Shown here piece by piece: positions 23,710 through 37,700 of a DNA stretch of 64,000 nt (its first letter is position 1; every line of letters starts with the position of its first letter). The DNA is taken from positions 118,906,629 through 118,970,628 of the forward strand of contig NC_051063.1 of the NCBI RefSeq assembly GCF_004664715.2. The letters run 5' to 3'. Under the pieces are notes generated by a model that was not told the DNA's origin, ran no database searches, and saw only the letters and a program-made list of their open reading frames with translations. Origin of the DNA: Peromyscus leucopus (taxonomy: Eukaryota > Chordata > Mammalia > Rodentia > Cricetidae). The position numbers and the translations under genes are program-made.

Positions 23710-26700
23710 CTACCACCAAAAGATAACTGGAATTAACAATCATTGGTCATTAATATCCTTTAATATCCATCGACAATTCACCTATAAAAAGACACAGGCA
23801 AAATAACGGATACAAAAGCAGAACCCACCATTCTGCTGCATACAAGAAACACATCTCAAATTCAAAGATAGACACTACCTCAGAGTAAAAGGTTGGGCAA
23901 GATCTTTCCAGTCAAATGGTGTTAAGAAGCAAGCCCATGTAACTATCCTAATATCTAACAAAATAGACTTCAAACTAAAATCAATCAAAAGAGGTTGAGA
24001 AGGACAATATATACTCATCACAGGATCACCAAGATGAAGTTTCAATTCTGAACATTTGTGCCCCCAATACAAGGGTACCCACATATGCAAAAGAAACATT
24101 ACTAAAGCTTAAATCACACATCAAACCCCACACATTAACAGTGGGAGACTTCAACACCCCACTCTCACCACTGTACAGATCTGCCAGATCGAAACTTAAC
24201 AGAGAAACAAGGGACATGACTGATGTTATGACTCAAATAGACCTAATTGATATCTACAGCACAATCCACACTAACAAAAAAGAATATACATTCTTCTCAG
24301 CACCCAATGGAACCTTCTCTATAATCAACCACATACTTGTCCACAAGGCCAATCTCAACAGATAAAAAAAAATAGAATAACCTGTATTCTATCATGTTTT
24401 AAAGTTAGTTTTCAAAACATCAAAAATTACAGAAAGCCTCATGGAAACTGAATAATGCCCAACTGAATCACCAATGAGTCAAGGAAAAAATAAACAAATT
24501 AAAGACTTCCTAGAATTCAATGAAAATGAATGTTACTATATACCCAAACCTATGGGACACTATGAAAGCAGTGTTAAGAGCAAAATTCATACCACTAAAT
24601 GCCCACATGAAGAAGTTGGAAAAATCTCACACTAGTGGCTTAACAGCACACCTGAAAGTTCCAGAACAAGAAGGCAGAGAGAGAGCATCCAAATCAACAA
24701 AATCAGAAATGAAAGGGGAGACATAACAACTGACCATGAGGAAATCCAGAGAATTATCATGTCATACTTCAAAAGCATGTACTCCATAAAATTGGAAAAT
24801 CCAAAAGATTTGGATATTTTTTCCTGGATATGTACTACATTCCTAAGTTAAATCAAGACAAGATAAATTATTTAAATAGACAAATAACCACTAAGCAAAT
24901 AGAAACAGTCATTTAAAGTCTCCTAATGGAAAAAAAAGCCCAGGAACAGATGGATCCAACACAGAATTCTACTATATCTTCAAATAAGAGTTAATATCAA
25001 TACTCTTTAAAGTGTTTCACACAATATAAACAGAAGGAACATTACCAAACTCTTTTTATGAGGCTACACATACTCTGTTTCACAAGCCAAACAAAGAAGG
25101 AAAATTACAGACCAATCTCCTTCATGAACATCGATGCAAAAAGACTCAATAAAATACTGGCAAACAGACTCCAAGAACATATCAAAAACATTATCCACCA
25201 TCATCAAGTAGGCTTCATCCCACAGATGCAAGGTTGGTTCAACATATGAAAGTCTGTCAATGTAATACTCCATATAAACAAACTGAAAGAAAAAAACACA
25301 TGATCATTTCATTTGATGCTGAAAAGGCCTTTGACAAAATCCAACACCCCTTCATGATAAAGGTCTTGGAGAGATCAGGAATACAGGGAATATACTTAAC
25401 ATAATAAAGGCAATTTATAACAAGCCAACAGCCAACATCATATTAAGTTGAGAAAAAATTAAAGCAATCCCACTAAAATCAGGAACAAGACAATGCGGTC
25501 TACTCTCCCCATATTTATTCAATATAGTACTTGAAGTTCTAGCTAGAGCAATAAGACAACAAAAGAAGATCAAGGGGAAACAAATTGGAAAGGAAGAAAT
25601 CAAACTTTCACTATTTCCTGATGATATGATAGTATACATAAGTGACCTCAAAAATTTGTCAGAAGAATTCTTACAGCTGATAAACACCTTCAGTAATGTG
25701 GCAATATAGAAGATTAACTCAAAAAATCAGTAGCCCTCATATATACAAATGACAAGTGGGCTGAGAAAGGAATCAGAGAATCATCACCCTTTACAATAGC
25801 CACAAATAATAAAAAATATCTTGTGGTAACTCTAATTAAGTAAATGAAGGACCTGTAGAACAAGAACTTTAAATCTCTGACGAAAGAAATTGAAGAAGAT
25901 ATGAGAAAATGGAAAGATCTCCCATGCTCATGGATAGGTAGGATTAACATAGTAAAAATGGCAATCTTAACAAAAGCAATCTACAGAGTCAATGCAATCC
26001 CCATCAAAACACCAACACAATTCTTCATAGACCTGGAAAGAACAATACTCATCTTCATATGGAAAAACAAAAAACCCAGGATGGCTAAAAGAATCGTGTA
26101 CAACAAAGCAACCTCTGGAGGCATCACAATCCATGACTTCAAGCTTTACTATAGAGGTACAGTAATAAAAACAGCTTGGTACTGGCATAAAAACCAACAT
26201 GTGGACCAATGGAATCTAATTGAAGACACTGACACTATTCCACACATGTATGAACCCCTAATTTTTAACAAAGAAGCCAAAACTATACAATAGGAAAAAG
26301 AAAGCAACTTCAATAAATGGTGCTGGCATAACTGGATGTCAACATGTAGAAGACTGCAAATAGATTCATATCTGTTACTGTGCACAAAACTTAAGTCCAA
26401 GTAGATCAAAGACCTCAACATAAACCCAGTTACTTAAAACTGATAGAAGAAAAAATAGGAAGTCTTGAATGCAATGGACCCTATGATCACTTCCTAAAAA
26501 TAACACCAAAAGCACAGACACTGAGAGCAACAATTAATAAATAGTACCTCTTGAAACTGAGAAGCTTTTGTAGGCCAAAGGACATGGTCAATAAGACAAA
26601 ACAACAGCCTACAGAATGGGGAAAGATCTTTACCAACTCCACATCTGATAGAGGTTTGATATCCGGTATACATAAAGAACTCAAGAAACTAGACACCAAA

Positions 26701-27345
26701 ATACCTAACAGTTCAATTAAACAATGGGCTACAGAGCTAAACAGAGAATTCTCAACAGAAGAATCTCAAATGGCTGAAAGACATTTAAAGAATTGCTCCA
26801 CATCCTTAGTCATCAGGGAAATGCAAATCAAAACAACTCTGAGATACCATCTTACACCTGTCAGAATGGCTAAGATCAAAAAACACTGAAGAGAGTTTAT
26901 GTTGGAGAGGATGTGGAACAAGGGGAAGTCTCCTCCACTAATTTTGGGAAAGCGAACTTGTACATCCACTCTGGAAATCAGTATGGCAGTTTCTCAGAAA
27001 ATTGGGAATCTTAATCTTAATCTTCCACAAGACCCAGCTATACCACTCTTGGCCATATACCCAAGGAATGCTCAATCATACCACAAGGACACATGCTCAA
27101 CTATATTCATAGCAGCATTATTTGTAATAGCCAGAACCTGTAAACAACCTAGATGCCTGAAAACTGTAGAATGGATAAAGAAAATGTGGTACATATACCC
27201 AATGGAGTACTACTCAGGAGAGAAAAACAATGACATCATGAGGGTTGTAGGCAAATGGGAGGAACTAGAAAATATCATCCTGAGTGAGGCAACTCAGACT
27301 CAGAAAGACAAATATGGAATTTACTCACTCATGAATGGATATTAG
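23710..27345 (+). pseudogene. LINE-1 ORF2 (endonuclease and reverse transcriptase), broken
   Basis: The N-terminal endonuclease is recognisable, including a QETH metal-site block at about 23845 and a GDFNTPLS block at about 24144. The RT region follows, but its catalytic motif reads FPDD near 25612-25623 in place of FADD. An in-frame TGA lies at about 25249. The C-terminal domain is readable in pieces to the stop at 27343-27345. The combined damage makes it dead. Confidence 0.85.
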
Positions 27346-28316
27346 ATGTAAAGCAAAGGATACCAATGCTGCAACCCATGCCACCAGAGAGACTAGCTTG
27401 TAAGTACAACCACAGGATAGAAAAAGGGATCACCCAGTGATGGAGCAATGAATGAAAGCTACTTGAGAAAGGTGGTGGTTTGGGGGGTTATGGAGGGCAA
27501 GTGTCAGGGGAAAGAGAGATTAGGGGAACGGGAGGTTCTAGCTGAATCAGGAACAGAGTAGGAGAACAAGGAAAGAGACACCATGATAAATTATGTAACC
27601 ATGGGAATAGGAAGAAGTAAAGTGTTAGAGAGGTCCCCAAGAATCCACAAAGATGACTCCACTATAGACTACTGGCACTGGTCAAAAGGGTACCTGACCT
27701 GACCTACTCTGGTGATTGGATGGCTGAATACCCTAACTGTCATGGTGAAACCCTCATCCAGTGACTGATGGAAGTGAATGCAGAGATCCATGGCCAGATC
27801 CCAGATAGACCTCCAGGAGTCCAATTGATGAGAGAGAGGAGGGATGCTATGAGCAAGAAATATTGAGATCATGATTGGAAAAAGTACAGACAACTAGCCA
27901 ACCTAGTGGAAACACATGAACTGTGGACCAACAGCTGAGGCACCCCCATGACACTGGACTAGGCCTCCTGGATAAGCGAGACAGTTGTTTAGCTTGAACT
28001 TTTTAGGGCCCCCCCAGGCAGTGGGACCAGGACCTGTCCATAGTGCATCAGCCAGCTTTTGGCAAGGTAGAGCCTATGGTGAGACACTGTGTAACCTTGG
28101 TGCATGGAGGAGGGGCTTGGACCTGCCTTAACTGAGTGTACCAGGCTCTGCTGACTCCCCAGGAGAGACCTTGAATTGGAGGTAGCAGGAATGGGTGGTG
28201 GATTTTGGGGGATGGCTGAGGGTTGGGAAGAGGGAGGACAGGAGAATCTGTGGTTGATATATAAAATGAATAGAAAATCTCTTAATAAAAAAATGCAATT
28301 TTTTTTAAATTAAAAA

Positions 28317-29327
28317 ATAGATTTGTGTTACTTTGGACAATACAAATAAAGAGAAGGAAAAAAGCCTAAGACAAAGCACAAGAATCAGAGACCCACTCAT
28401 TTAGCCACCTAGGATTCACACAAAGACACTAACCTGAGAGCCACAACACAAATACAAAGGACCTGTTCCTGATCCATGCAGGTCCTGTGTGTGCTATCTC
28501 AGCCTATGAGTTCATATGAGCTTGAGACATGTTGATTTAGAGGGGCTTGTTTTCTTGTCTTCTAACCACCCTGACTCTTACAATCTTTTTCCTCCCTCAT
28601 GTGAGGAGCCCTGAGCTCTGAATCGAGAGATTTTTTGAGTGCTGTTTGTTTCAAGATCTCTCACATTCTTTATAGTGTCTGGTGGTGGATATCAACAGTT
28701 GTACCCATCGGCTATAGGAGGAACCTTTTCTAATGACAAGGGAAGAGACACTAGTTTTTAAGTATATCAGAATATCATTAGGAGTCATCTTATCACTACT
28801 TTTTTCTTTTCATAAATCTGTATTACTTAATTTTATCCTATGTCTCCGTGTTATCTAGACTCAGGGTCTTGAGCATGTAAGCAGTGTAGGGTAAAATCTA
28901 TCTTGAGGGGTGTGCCTTAAGTCAAATCAGTTATCTGTTGGTTACCAGCTTTTTGTCTCCATTGCCCCAGCATGTCTTTCAGGCAGTACAGCATTGGGTG
29001 TATAAGGTTTGTGGCTAGCCAAGTGTTTACATTTCACTTTTGTGAGCTTAAAGAGTATTTCCTATACCAAATACACTGGAACATGGGAGAAAAGACTCTA
29101 TGTAGGAACTGGCTTTATGTCTCCACCCTCAATGCGTTCTGTAGGTGCCCTCTTCAGCAATGGAACCTTGATGTCAGTTTGTGGAGAGCAATCTTTACTC
29201 TTAGCAACATCCTGTTTATTTTCTGGATCCCAATGAGTCACTTTTGGTCAACAACACAATTTCATGTAACCTAATCCAGGTACTAAAAAGCTTCATTTGG
29301 TGAAAAAAGATGATCAGTTGGAACTCT
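28317..29327 (-). repeat. Old L1-type 3'-end repeat, antisense (duplicate of 3813-4832)
   Basis: Collinear with 3813-4832, apart from scattered substitutions and a short extra stretch near 28935. This makes unit A and unit B parts of one segmental duplication. No gene is visible. Confidence 0.6.
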
Positions 29328-29815
29328 GTTTTGGTGATATTTTATTTGTGCTGAAATGTGATTTTATTTGTATGTTAATAAATAAAGTTTGCCTGGAGAT
29401 CAGAGGTCATAGATAGCCAGGAATAGCAGTCAGGCGGTGGTAGCCCATGCCCTTATTCCGATCTCATGGCAGGAAGAGTCTCTGTGTGGTCAAGGATACA
29501 GTCAAGAGTGGTGAGAAGAGCCTTTAATCCCATTACCAACCATAGAGACCTGGAGATCTGTATAGACAGGCAGTGACGAGGAAGTCATGTGGTTGGGGTT
29601 AGAGCCAATGAGAAGTCAAAACAGAAAGGCAATAAAAACATAAGTCAGGCAGGAAGAAACTCTTCTGGGGAAGCTACAGAGGCAAGGTGATAAGATAACA
29701 TAGTTGTGACTCTCTGATCTCTTTGTCTATTTATCTCTATTTGCCTCTGTGTTTCTTCTTTACTCAGACTGTTTAGAATTTGGTCTAGACACTGTGTGTA
29801 CTGTAATACTGACTG
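29328..29815 (+). mobile_element. Solo LTR (duplicate of 4833-5315)
   Basis: Collinear with the LTR at 4833-5315, so the insertion predates the duplication. An AATAAA occurs near 29380. Confidence 0.6.
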
Positions 29816-29832
29816 TTTTGTTAAAATATCTT

Positions 29833-29994
29833 TTTTTTTTTTTTTTGGTTTTTCGAGACAGGGTTTCTCTGCGTAGCTTTGCGCCTTTCCTGGAGCTCAC
29901 TTGGTAGCCCAGGCTGGCCTCGAACTCACAGAGATCCACCTGGCTCTGCCTCCCGAGTGCTGGGATTAAAGGCGTGCGCCACCACCGCCCGGCA
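29833..29994 (-). mobile_element. B1 SINE, antisense
   Basis: A T run is followed by the reverse complement of a B1 element with recognisable box A and box B regions. GTTAAAATATCTT flanks it on both sides (29820-29832 and 29995-30007). The matching position in unit A (about 5320) has no B1. The GTAGCTTTGCGCCTTTCCTGG variant region at about 29871-29890 is what I associate with cricetid B1s. Confidence 0.95.
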
Positions 29995-30049
29995 GTTAAA
30001 ATATCTTTATGTACATATATATTTGAGGAAGATTTAACTGTAATAAGGT

Positions 30050-30955
30050 TCTATACTAACCTTCAGATGGCCCTTGATTTTAGATATTTCTCTCCATATT
30101 CTCTCCCATAACATCTTCCTCCCTTCCTTTCCCCACTTGATCCTCCCATTCTAGCCCACTACCCTTACCCATCCCTAACTATCTATTCAAAGTTACTTTC
30201 CTAATGGGATCAACTATTCCCTCCAGTCCCTTGTCCTATACATACTCTCTGTGGTTCCATCAATTGTAGCTTTTTTTTTATCAATGACTTCACAGCTAAT
30301 ATCCACATATAAGCAAATATATACAATATTTTTTACTCTGATTCTAGAATAACTCACTTGGTACAATTTTTTTCTCATTCCACCCATTTTCCTGCAAATT
30401 TCATGCTATCACTATTTTATTACCTGAGTAATACTCCATTGTACAAATGCTCCATATTTTCTTTATCTAATCTTCTGTTTAGGAGAATGTATGATGGTTT
30501 TTAAATTCTGATTATTATTAATGGAGTAACAAGGAACATAAATGAGCAAGTGTATTAGTGGTAGGATGACACATCCTTTGTATATATGCCCAAATATGGT
30601 TTAGCTAGATTTGAGGTGGATTGATTGCCGTCTTCTAGACAAACAGCCACACTGATTTTGATAGTGACTCTGTGATTTTGCACTCCTATCTGCAATGTAT
30701 GAGTGCTCTCATTTCACATTCCTGCCAGCTCTACTTTCCCTTGTGTTGTGGATCTTTGCCATCTTGACAGGTGTAAGATGAAATCTCAGTGTAGACTGGA
30801 TTTGTAATGATATGACTGCTAATGATTGGGGAACTTTTCTTTAAGTGTTTCTCAGCCATTTGAGATTCTTCTTTCTCATTCTGAAGGATACTGCATTGTC
30901 TGAATGACATTGTCCTTTGACATGCAGAAGCTTCTCAGACTGACAGACAAAACTG
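30050..30955 (-). mobile_element. Old LINE-1 3' part, antisense
   Basis: Reads as an antisense L1 3' UTR and ORF2 C-terminal region, with landmarks near 30370-30450 and 30560-30620 that match the antisense L1s elsewhere in the window. It is heavily diverged and without open frames. Unit A retains only its first 110 bases. Confidence 0.7.
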
Positions 30956-31507
30956 CATTCAAGCAGGCAAAGAATATGCTCATACAAACAGACAGTAAAG
31001 ATACTTCTTCCTATCATGAATATTGCAGGTCATATTTCCTGTATGTCTGCAATAATCTCTGTCTATGAAGAACTGTTTTTGGTACAAAATTCATTTCAAA
31101 TATCTGATGTAATCCAAGTCAACCACTACAAATGGTAATCAGAGCTTGTTAGGAAACTTGCCTAAAAGGAATTGTGTCTGAAAACTTCATGTCCAATTAC
31201 ATAGATATACTCCTAAGGGATATGGAGCAGAAGAATTATCATAAATGAAATTATTATCCCTTAATTATCCCCTGGACTTAGGAACTCATATGCAGAGCCC
31301 CAGGCCAGAGAGTAACTATACAACCCACAGAGACAAACAAGGTACTCAAAATTACTGAGATTCCTGAAAAGTACTGCAGTCCTTTGCAGTAACTATAATA
31401 ATAAAAAGAGACACCTGGATGGGTTCATGCATAATTGACACAAGGGTTTTTCCATGATTCTTCATGGTGCACTTTGTTTAGGCTTTCTTCTCAGCTACAT
31501 TACAAAG
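30956..31507 (+). promoter_or_regulatory. 5' flank of the intact Vmn2r gene (promoter not pinpointed)
   Basis: Non-repetitive DNA between the old L1 and the start codon. The transcription start must lie here or upstream, but I cannot place a TATA box, a first-exon boundary or binding sites with confidence. Confidence 0.3.
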
Positions 31508-31704
31508 ATGTTGTCTTTGATCTTTGTCTTTCTGGTCCTGAAGTCTCCTTTCTTTCTCTGCAGTTTGACTGACCCTGTGTGTTTTTTCAGAGTGAAAGAC
31601 AAGAAAAACCCAGAAGGAGATAAAGACACTGATTGTTCCTTTTTCATTTATACAGAACATGGAAACATGAAGAATGATTATTTCAGTGGAAATCTAGATA
31701 AGCA
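31508..31704 (+). CDS. Vmn2r-like: Vmn2r exon 1 (signal peptide and start of ectodomain)
   Basis: Encodes residues 1-65 and two bases of codon 66. The ATG at 31508 is chosen over the in-frame ATG at 31454 because it gives a standard signal peptide (MLSLIFVFLVL, then SPFFLCS). The donor is CA|GTAAGT at 31705. A conserved V2R-style block with Cys and Phe-Phe pairs follows. Its phase joins exactly to exon 2, restoring a Gln codon. Confidence 0.88.
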
Positions 31705-34700
31705 GTAAGTGCCTCTTTCACTTATAAATTTTTGTTTAGCATGGTAGATGTTACATTCTAGGGCTGCAGGAAGGTAGACCAATATTCTCTGTGTCTTCTT
31801 TCTGTCTTTTCCTCCCCCTTTTAGGACCTTACCCAAATTTATTTCATGTTTACTGAAGGTTATTGCCCTGTTTCTGATGTTTTGGGGGGTTAGTTTGTCT
31901 GTATTTTTTAAATCACAGATTCTAGGCTGAAAGCTGAATAAATGATCAATGCTGTCAACTTTGCTTTTAGAGACAAACCTTTAATATGACTGTTCCCAAC
32001 TGGTGTCATGTAATGCTCCTCACAAACATGGTATTAAACACTGCTTTTAGTTTATTTCATAGAGGCTACAATAAAGTGGTCTTTCTTTTGTCTGCTACTG
32101 TTTTTTATTGTTTTCTCATCAGCACACAGTGACCTATTCCTACACAGTGGACCTTGGTGGGTTTGCCCTGACTTTTAGTTATACATATTAAAAAGGTGCA
32201 GAGGTATTTTTCAAACAATCTATTTGTCATAATTTTACAACTGTTGTATTCTTGGTCTCCTGCAGCTGAAATCAAGTGTGGAAAATCAATATCTGTTCCC
32301 TATGATAGTTTTATGCTGTCCTTTCCTTTGCATTTGGGTACATATGCACAGCCACATTTTTGTTGAATAAACAATATCATAACTTTTTCCAAAGTTCTAT
32401 GTTAGAAACACATAAAGCATCCATTTAGAGTACTCCAGTAGTCAAGTTGTTTATTTGACAACTATTCATAGAGTTGTCATACAGAATACAGAGTAGAATA
32501 TAGAATTCATATAGTTGTCATATTCATATAGAATAGAGGATCCCCCTGCAAGCAATGATTTACTATTTTCCTTTTTATAGTGCTAGAATAAAATGTGCTG
32601 TCTGTGATACTTGCTAACAGTTGAGAGAGAAGTACTAAGGTAACAAATTCATCCTAATTTCTCCAGGCTGAAGTCCTTTTACTGATTAGAAATTGTCAGG
32701 TTTCATTTTGCTGCATATGCTTTCATATATTAAATTTATTAAACATTTAAAACTTTCTCCTCTTTCCCTAATTATACAAAATAAATTTGTTTATTATGAG
32801 GACAAGTGCACTACACAAAAATTGATTTATATTTTTGACCATAATTTTCCTTTCCCTATGAGGTTACTGGTTGAGATTTCAGCTGAGGAAATGGTTACAA
32901 TGTCTCTTGGAGTTTGATAAGGAAATTGTCAAAAATGACATTCTAAATTTGGGTAAAAACATATTTCTAGGTGTGGCATTCTATATGTGTGAGAATCATC
33001 ACATGAAGTTTTCAGTTGTAGATAAAGGTTATGTTCAGTTTTTGATAGTTTATCTTAGTAGGACATTCAAAAGAGAGGAGAAAGTTTCTGTCTGTATTAC
33101 AAAATAGAAAAATCTCAGAACAAATTAAAAATCACAGTAGAAGTGACACAATTTCTTATGTGTTGATCATTCATCTGTTTATCAAAAATATCATCAGGTT
33201 TGAAGGAGAATGTGGAGCAATGAGCAAGTGACTATATAATAGTTACAAAAGTAATATTCACCGTAATATGGAACATGGTAAAGATGACCCAGACATCCAA
33301 ATGTTCAGATACAAATGAGGAAGAGCAAAGGGCAAGTTGAGTAGAATTTGAACAAAAATGTTCACCATTACCTACATCATGTCTTCCCTTAGCCAAAGAT
33401 TATCTCCACATTGCAGGCACGCTGTGCATTGAAAGTAATAGAGAGGATGTTTTTAATTCATATTATTCACTTTCAATTATCATCAGCTAATGAATTAATA
33501 TGCCTCAGTAATGTGACCTCTTATTTTAAGATGATGAGGAATTTTATGTCTGAAATTCTGGCACTTGAAATCCCAGGGACATTATACATCTATGCTTATA
33601 TATTTATATGACACAAGATGAAAGAAGTCCAGAGAAATATTCTGATTTCTCCTAATTTATGAGTAAGAAAGAAAATGGCAAAGCAAATGTTTACTTCCTA
33701 GACTCATTTTTTTGTATTTTTATTAACAAAAAGTAATCAATTAGTATAGAAACTTTCTCATGGAGGAATAAATGCCTCACATGTAAAACAATGGTCCTGA
33801 TCATATCCTGAATTTTCTTCATATACTTGTATTCTCATTACAGACTGGATATTTTGTATCTAAATTCCTATTAAGTCTTTTTTATTATGTGGCAAACATG
33901 TTTATAGATTACTGTATGTTTTTCTTCCTGTATTGGGATTAAACAGCAATTTTTGTCTTATGGCTATTCAATATTATTTTCCAAGCAATATTTGGATGGT
34001 TCTGCCATGATTATAAACAAGATATCATATTTGATAAAACAAATGAATTTATAGAATGAAATATGAGATTATTAACGCACTTACATGGTTTATTGTCTAA
34101 ATAAATAAATACATAATATAGATCTTTATGAGTAAATATGACATTCTGAAACATGGCCAGGCTGTGTGTATCTATCACCATAGTCAATTTCAAAATATAT
34201 AAAACATTTTGCTAGGAATCATGAACACTGTACTGCTTACTCAGCTGTCATCATTTTATCCCCTCATTCCTACCTATTCATGAATTTACTTCTATCCCAT
34301 AAAGTTCCAGTTGTTCTTTTCTTTTGAATGAGATAATCTGCTTTTTGCTCTTTTATGCTTTTTTAACCTAATTTAATATTTTCACAGGGCTATAAACATT
34401 ACAGCACAGATCAAACTTATACCCCCTGCATTTTTATTGAAAACTTATTTTTCATACATTATATTCTGATTATAGGTTTCACTCCCCCAACTCCTCTGAG
34501 ATCCTCAGCACTGCCCCTCCTATCTGAACACCCACCCTTTCTTTCTCTTGATGGAAAACAAAGAGACTTCTAAATAATAGTTTGAAAATAAGATAAAACA
34601 GAAACAAACAAATCAGAATAGGTAACACAATCAGACAAACAGAAGAAATAAAAAGGAGATACACATATAAATAATAAGAGACACACATTCTTATGCACAG

Positions 34701-37700
34701 GAATCCCATAAAAACACAAAACTTAAAGACCTAATACAAATCCAAAGGACTTTAAGGTTAAACTACTTTTAAAACCCTGAAAAATAAATTATTATACAAT
34801 GAAGCCTCACAGATACCATTGAGTTTATATTTTTTGCCATATACTGCTGAATCTTGGGTCAGGCTCAAAGGGAAGTTTGTGTCCCCAGGGAGACTATGTT
34901 GGAGAGAACTAAATTTTGTTTGCAAGCAAATATTGATAGGAGATATCTCCTGAGCTTAGGATAGGAGCTTTTGTCAATTTTACAGTGAGCAAATAGACTC
35001 CATTTGGCACTGATGTATGCAGATCTTGTACATACTGCCTCAGCTTCTTTGAAGTCATGTGCACCAGTCCTGAGCATAGATTTTGTATTCTCAATCCACT
35101 CTAGCTCTTACAAATATTTCCACTTCTGCCATGGAGTTCCTTGAGCCCTGTGGGAAGTGGTGGTGCATTTGATAGAGAAACCACATGTAAAAGTGGGGCA
35201 AGGTCTCTCACTCTGTACATTGACCAGTTGTGGAACTCAGTATTTATCTATATATGCTGGAAGAAAAAATCTTTTCTGACAGTGTCTGAGTAAGGAACAG
35301 ATCAATAACTATAGCAGAATGAAATTAGGAGTAATTTATGTCTTTGTTCCTTTTCGGAGCAGTAGTCTTTGATTTTCCCCTAGGTCCCTGTCCTATCAGC
35401 TGCCAGGTTCTTAGCCAGCATTGCAGTGTCATACATGTATTTGATCCCTTGGAATGGAACTAAACCATATCATTTATTATTTGGTTACTCCCACCAGCTT
35501 CGTGCCACTGTTTCACTAGCACATCTTGCAGGCAGTCACCACTGTAGATGTTAGGTTTGTGTTTACCTTGCTTGTTTAAGGGAACTTTGAGTACTATGGG
35601 CACTAGTTAGCAGTTATAAATGCTCTAGTTAGGCACCAGCTTGATTTCTTTATTTTCGCTCAGCTGTGTAGGTGTCACTTCAGCATAGGACCTTATCCGC
35701 CGTTTACAGAGAGGAGCCTACAGCCTTGGTCACAGCCTGTGCTTTGAGAGGTCCCTTTGTGCTGATTTGGCTAACTATGCGATAAAATGTAACCCATTCT
35801 TGGTGCTATAAGATTCCTTTGTTTACAAGATCTGTGTAGTTGGAGTTTTTTCTAGTCCTGTCTGGCCCACAGTCAGGAAAAATCTCTCTCAGATGCCAGT
35901 CCTGCAATGGCTTAGACCCAACCTAGTCAACACAGCACAGAGATTTATGTTGTTTACAAACTGTATGGCCATGGCAGACTTTTTGTTATTTAGTTTTTAT
36001 ATCTTAAATTAAATTATATCTATTAGTTTATAAGTTGTCACGTGGCTCATTGCTTATCAGTATCTTTTTTTATATTTTATTTTTTTATTTTACATTACTA
36101 TTCAGTTCTACATAACAGTTACAGATTCCCTTGTTTTCTCCCTTCCTGCCCCGCTCCCCTTCCCCCCAGCCAACCCCCCATTCCCACCTCCTCCAGATCA
36201 AGGTCTCCCCCGAGGACTGGGATCAACCTGATAGACTTGGTCCAGGCAGGTCCAGTCCCCTCCTCCCAGATTAAGCCAAGCGTCCCTGCATAAGTCCCAG
36301 GTTTCAAACAGCAAACTTATGCAACAAGCCCAGGACCTGGTACCACTGCCTAGATGCGTCCCAAACAGATCAAGCCAATTGACTGTCTCACCTATTCAGA
36401 GGGCCTGATCCAGTTGGGGGCCCCTCAGCCTTTGGTTCATAGTTCATGTGTTTCCATTCATTTGGTTATTTGTCCCTGTGCTTTATCCAACCTTGGTTTC
36501 AACAATTCTTGCTCATATAAACCCTCCTCTTTCTCACTAATTAGACTCCCAGCGCTCCACCCGGGGCCTAGCCATGGATGTCTCCATCCAGATTCCTCAG
36601 TACTTGGATGGGGTTACTGGCACAACTATTAGGGTGTTTGGCCATCCCATCATCAGAGTAGGTCAGTCCCAACCTTCTCTCGACCATTGCCAGCAGTCTT
36701 TTGTGGGGGTATCTTTGTGGATTTCTGTGGGCCTCTTTAGCTCTTTGTTTCTTCTTTTTCTCATGTGGTCTTCATTTACCATGGTCTCCTATTCCTTGTT
36801 CTCCCTCTCTTTTTTTGATCCAGCTAGGATCTCCCGCTCTCTTTCCCTCGACCCTCGCCCTTCATTGCTCCCACTCATGTCCAGGCCGTTCATGTAGTTC
36901 TCATCCATTTCTCCGTGTCTTTCTTGGGGTCCCATTTTCCAGGTAGCCTCCCTGGTCATGTGAGTAGCAGTCCAGTCATCCTTGTTCCACATCTAGCATC
37001 CTCCTATGAGTGAGTACATACCATATTTGTCTTTCTGAGTCTGGGTCACCTCACTCAGGATGATTTTTTCTAGATCCATCCATTTGCCTGCAAACCTCAT
37101 GATGTCATTGTTTCTCTCTGCAGAGTAGTATTCCATTGTGTATATGTGCCACAATTTATTTATCCATTCTTCAGTTGAAGGGCATCTAGGTTGTTTCCAG
37201 GTTTTGGCTATTACAAACAATGCTGATATGAATATAGCTGAGCAAGTGCTCTTGTGGTATGATTGAGCATTTCTTGGGTATATGCCCAGGAGTGGTATAG
37301 CTGGATCTTGGGGGAGATTTATTCCCAATTTTCTAAGAAAGTGCCATATTGATTTCCAAAGTGGTTGTACAAGCTTGCATTCCCACCAGCAGTGGAGGAG
37401 AGTTCCCCTAGTTCCAAATCCTCTCTAGCCTGTCAGAATGGCTAAGATCAAAAACACTGAAGACGCTTATCAGTATCTTATATGTTGGTACTGATGGTAA
37501 CACCTGGCAGTGTCTTTTTTTTAGTATTTTACTTTTTAGAATTTTTTTTTGTTTTGTTTATATTTTTTGTCTGGCTACTGGCCAATCAGTGCTTTATTTA
37601 CTAACTAAATAGAGTAATATATTTAACATACAGAACATCTCATAGCACTTTTTTAAAAGGAAGGTTTTACCTTTTACATAGTAAAATTACATATAACCAA

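Larger units (their letters stand above)
22084..28316 (+). mobile_element. Nearly full-length LINE-1, sense, decayed
   Basis: A 6.2-kb element with all parts in order. The 5' UTR (about 22084-22614) contains degenerate repeats of a GAGACACAGAATCTG-like motif. ORF1 starts at 22615 and ORF2 at about 23710. The 3' UTR begins at 27346 and an A-rich tail lies at about 28290-28316. Both ORFs carry several stops and frameshifts. The 3' end and flank match the deleted copy at 1852-3812. It lies upstream of the intact receptor gene and is not part of it. Confidence 0.9.

Noticed and set aside
31454..31507. Upstream in-frame ATG extending exon 1 by 18 codons
   Set aside because: The extension would place extra residues ahead of a complete signal peptide that starts at 31508.
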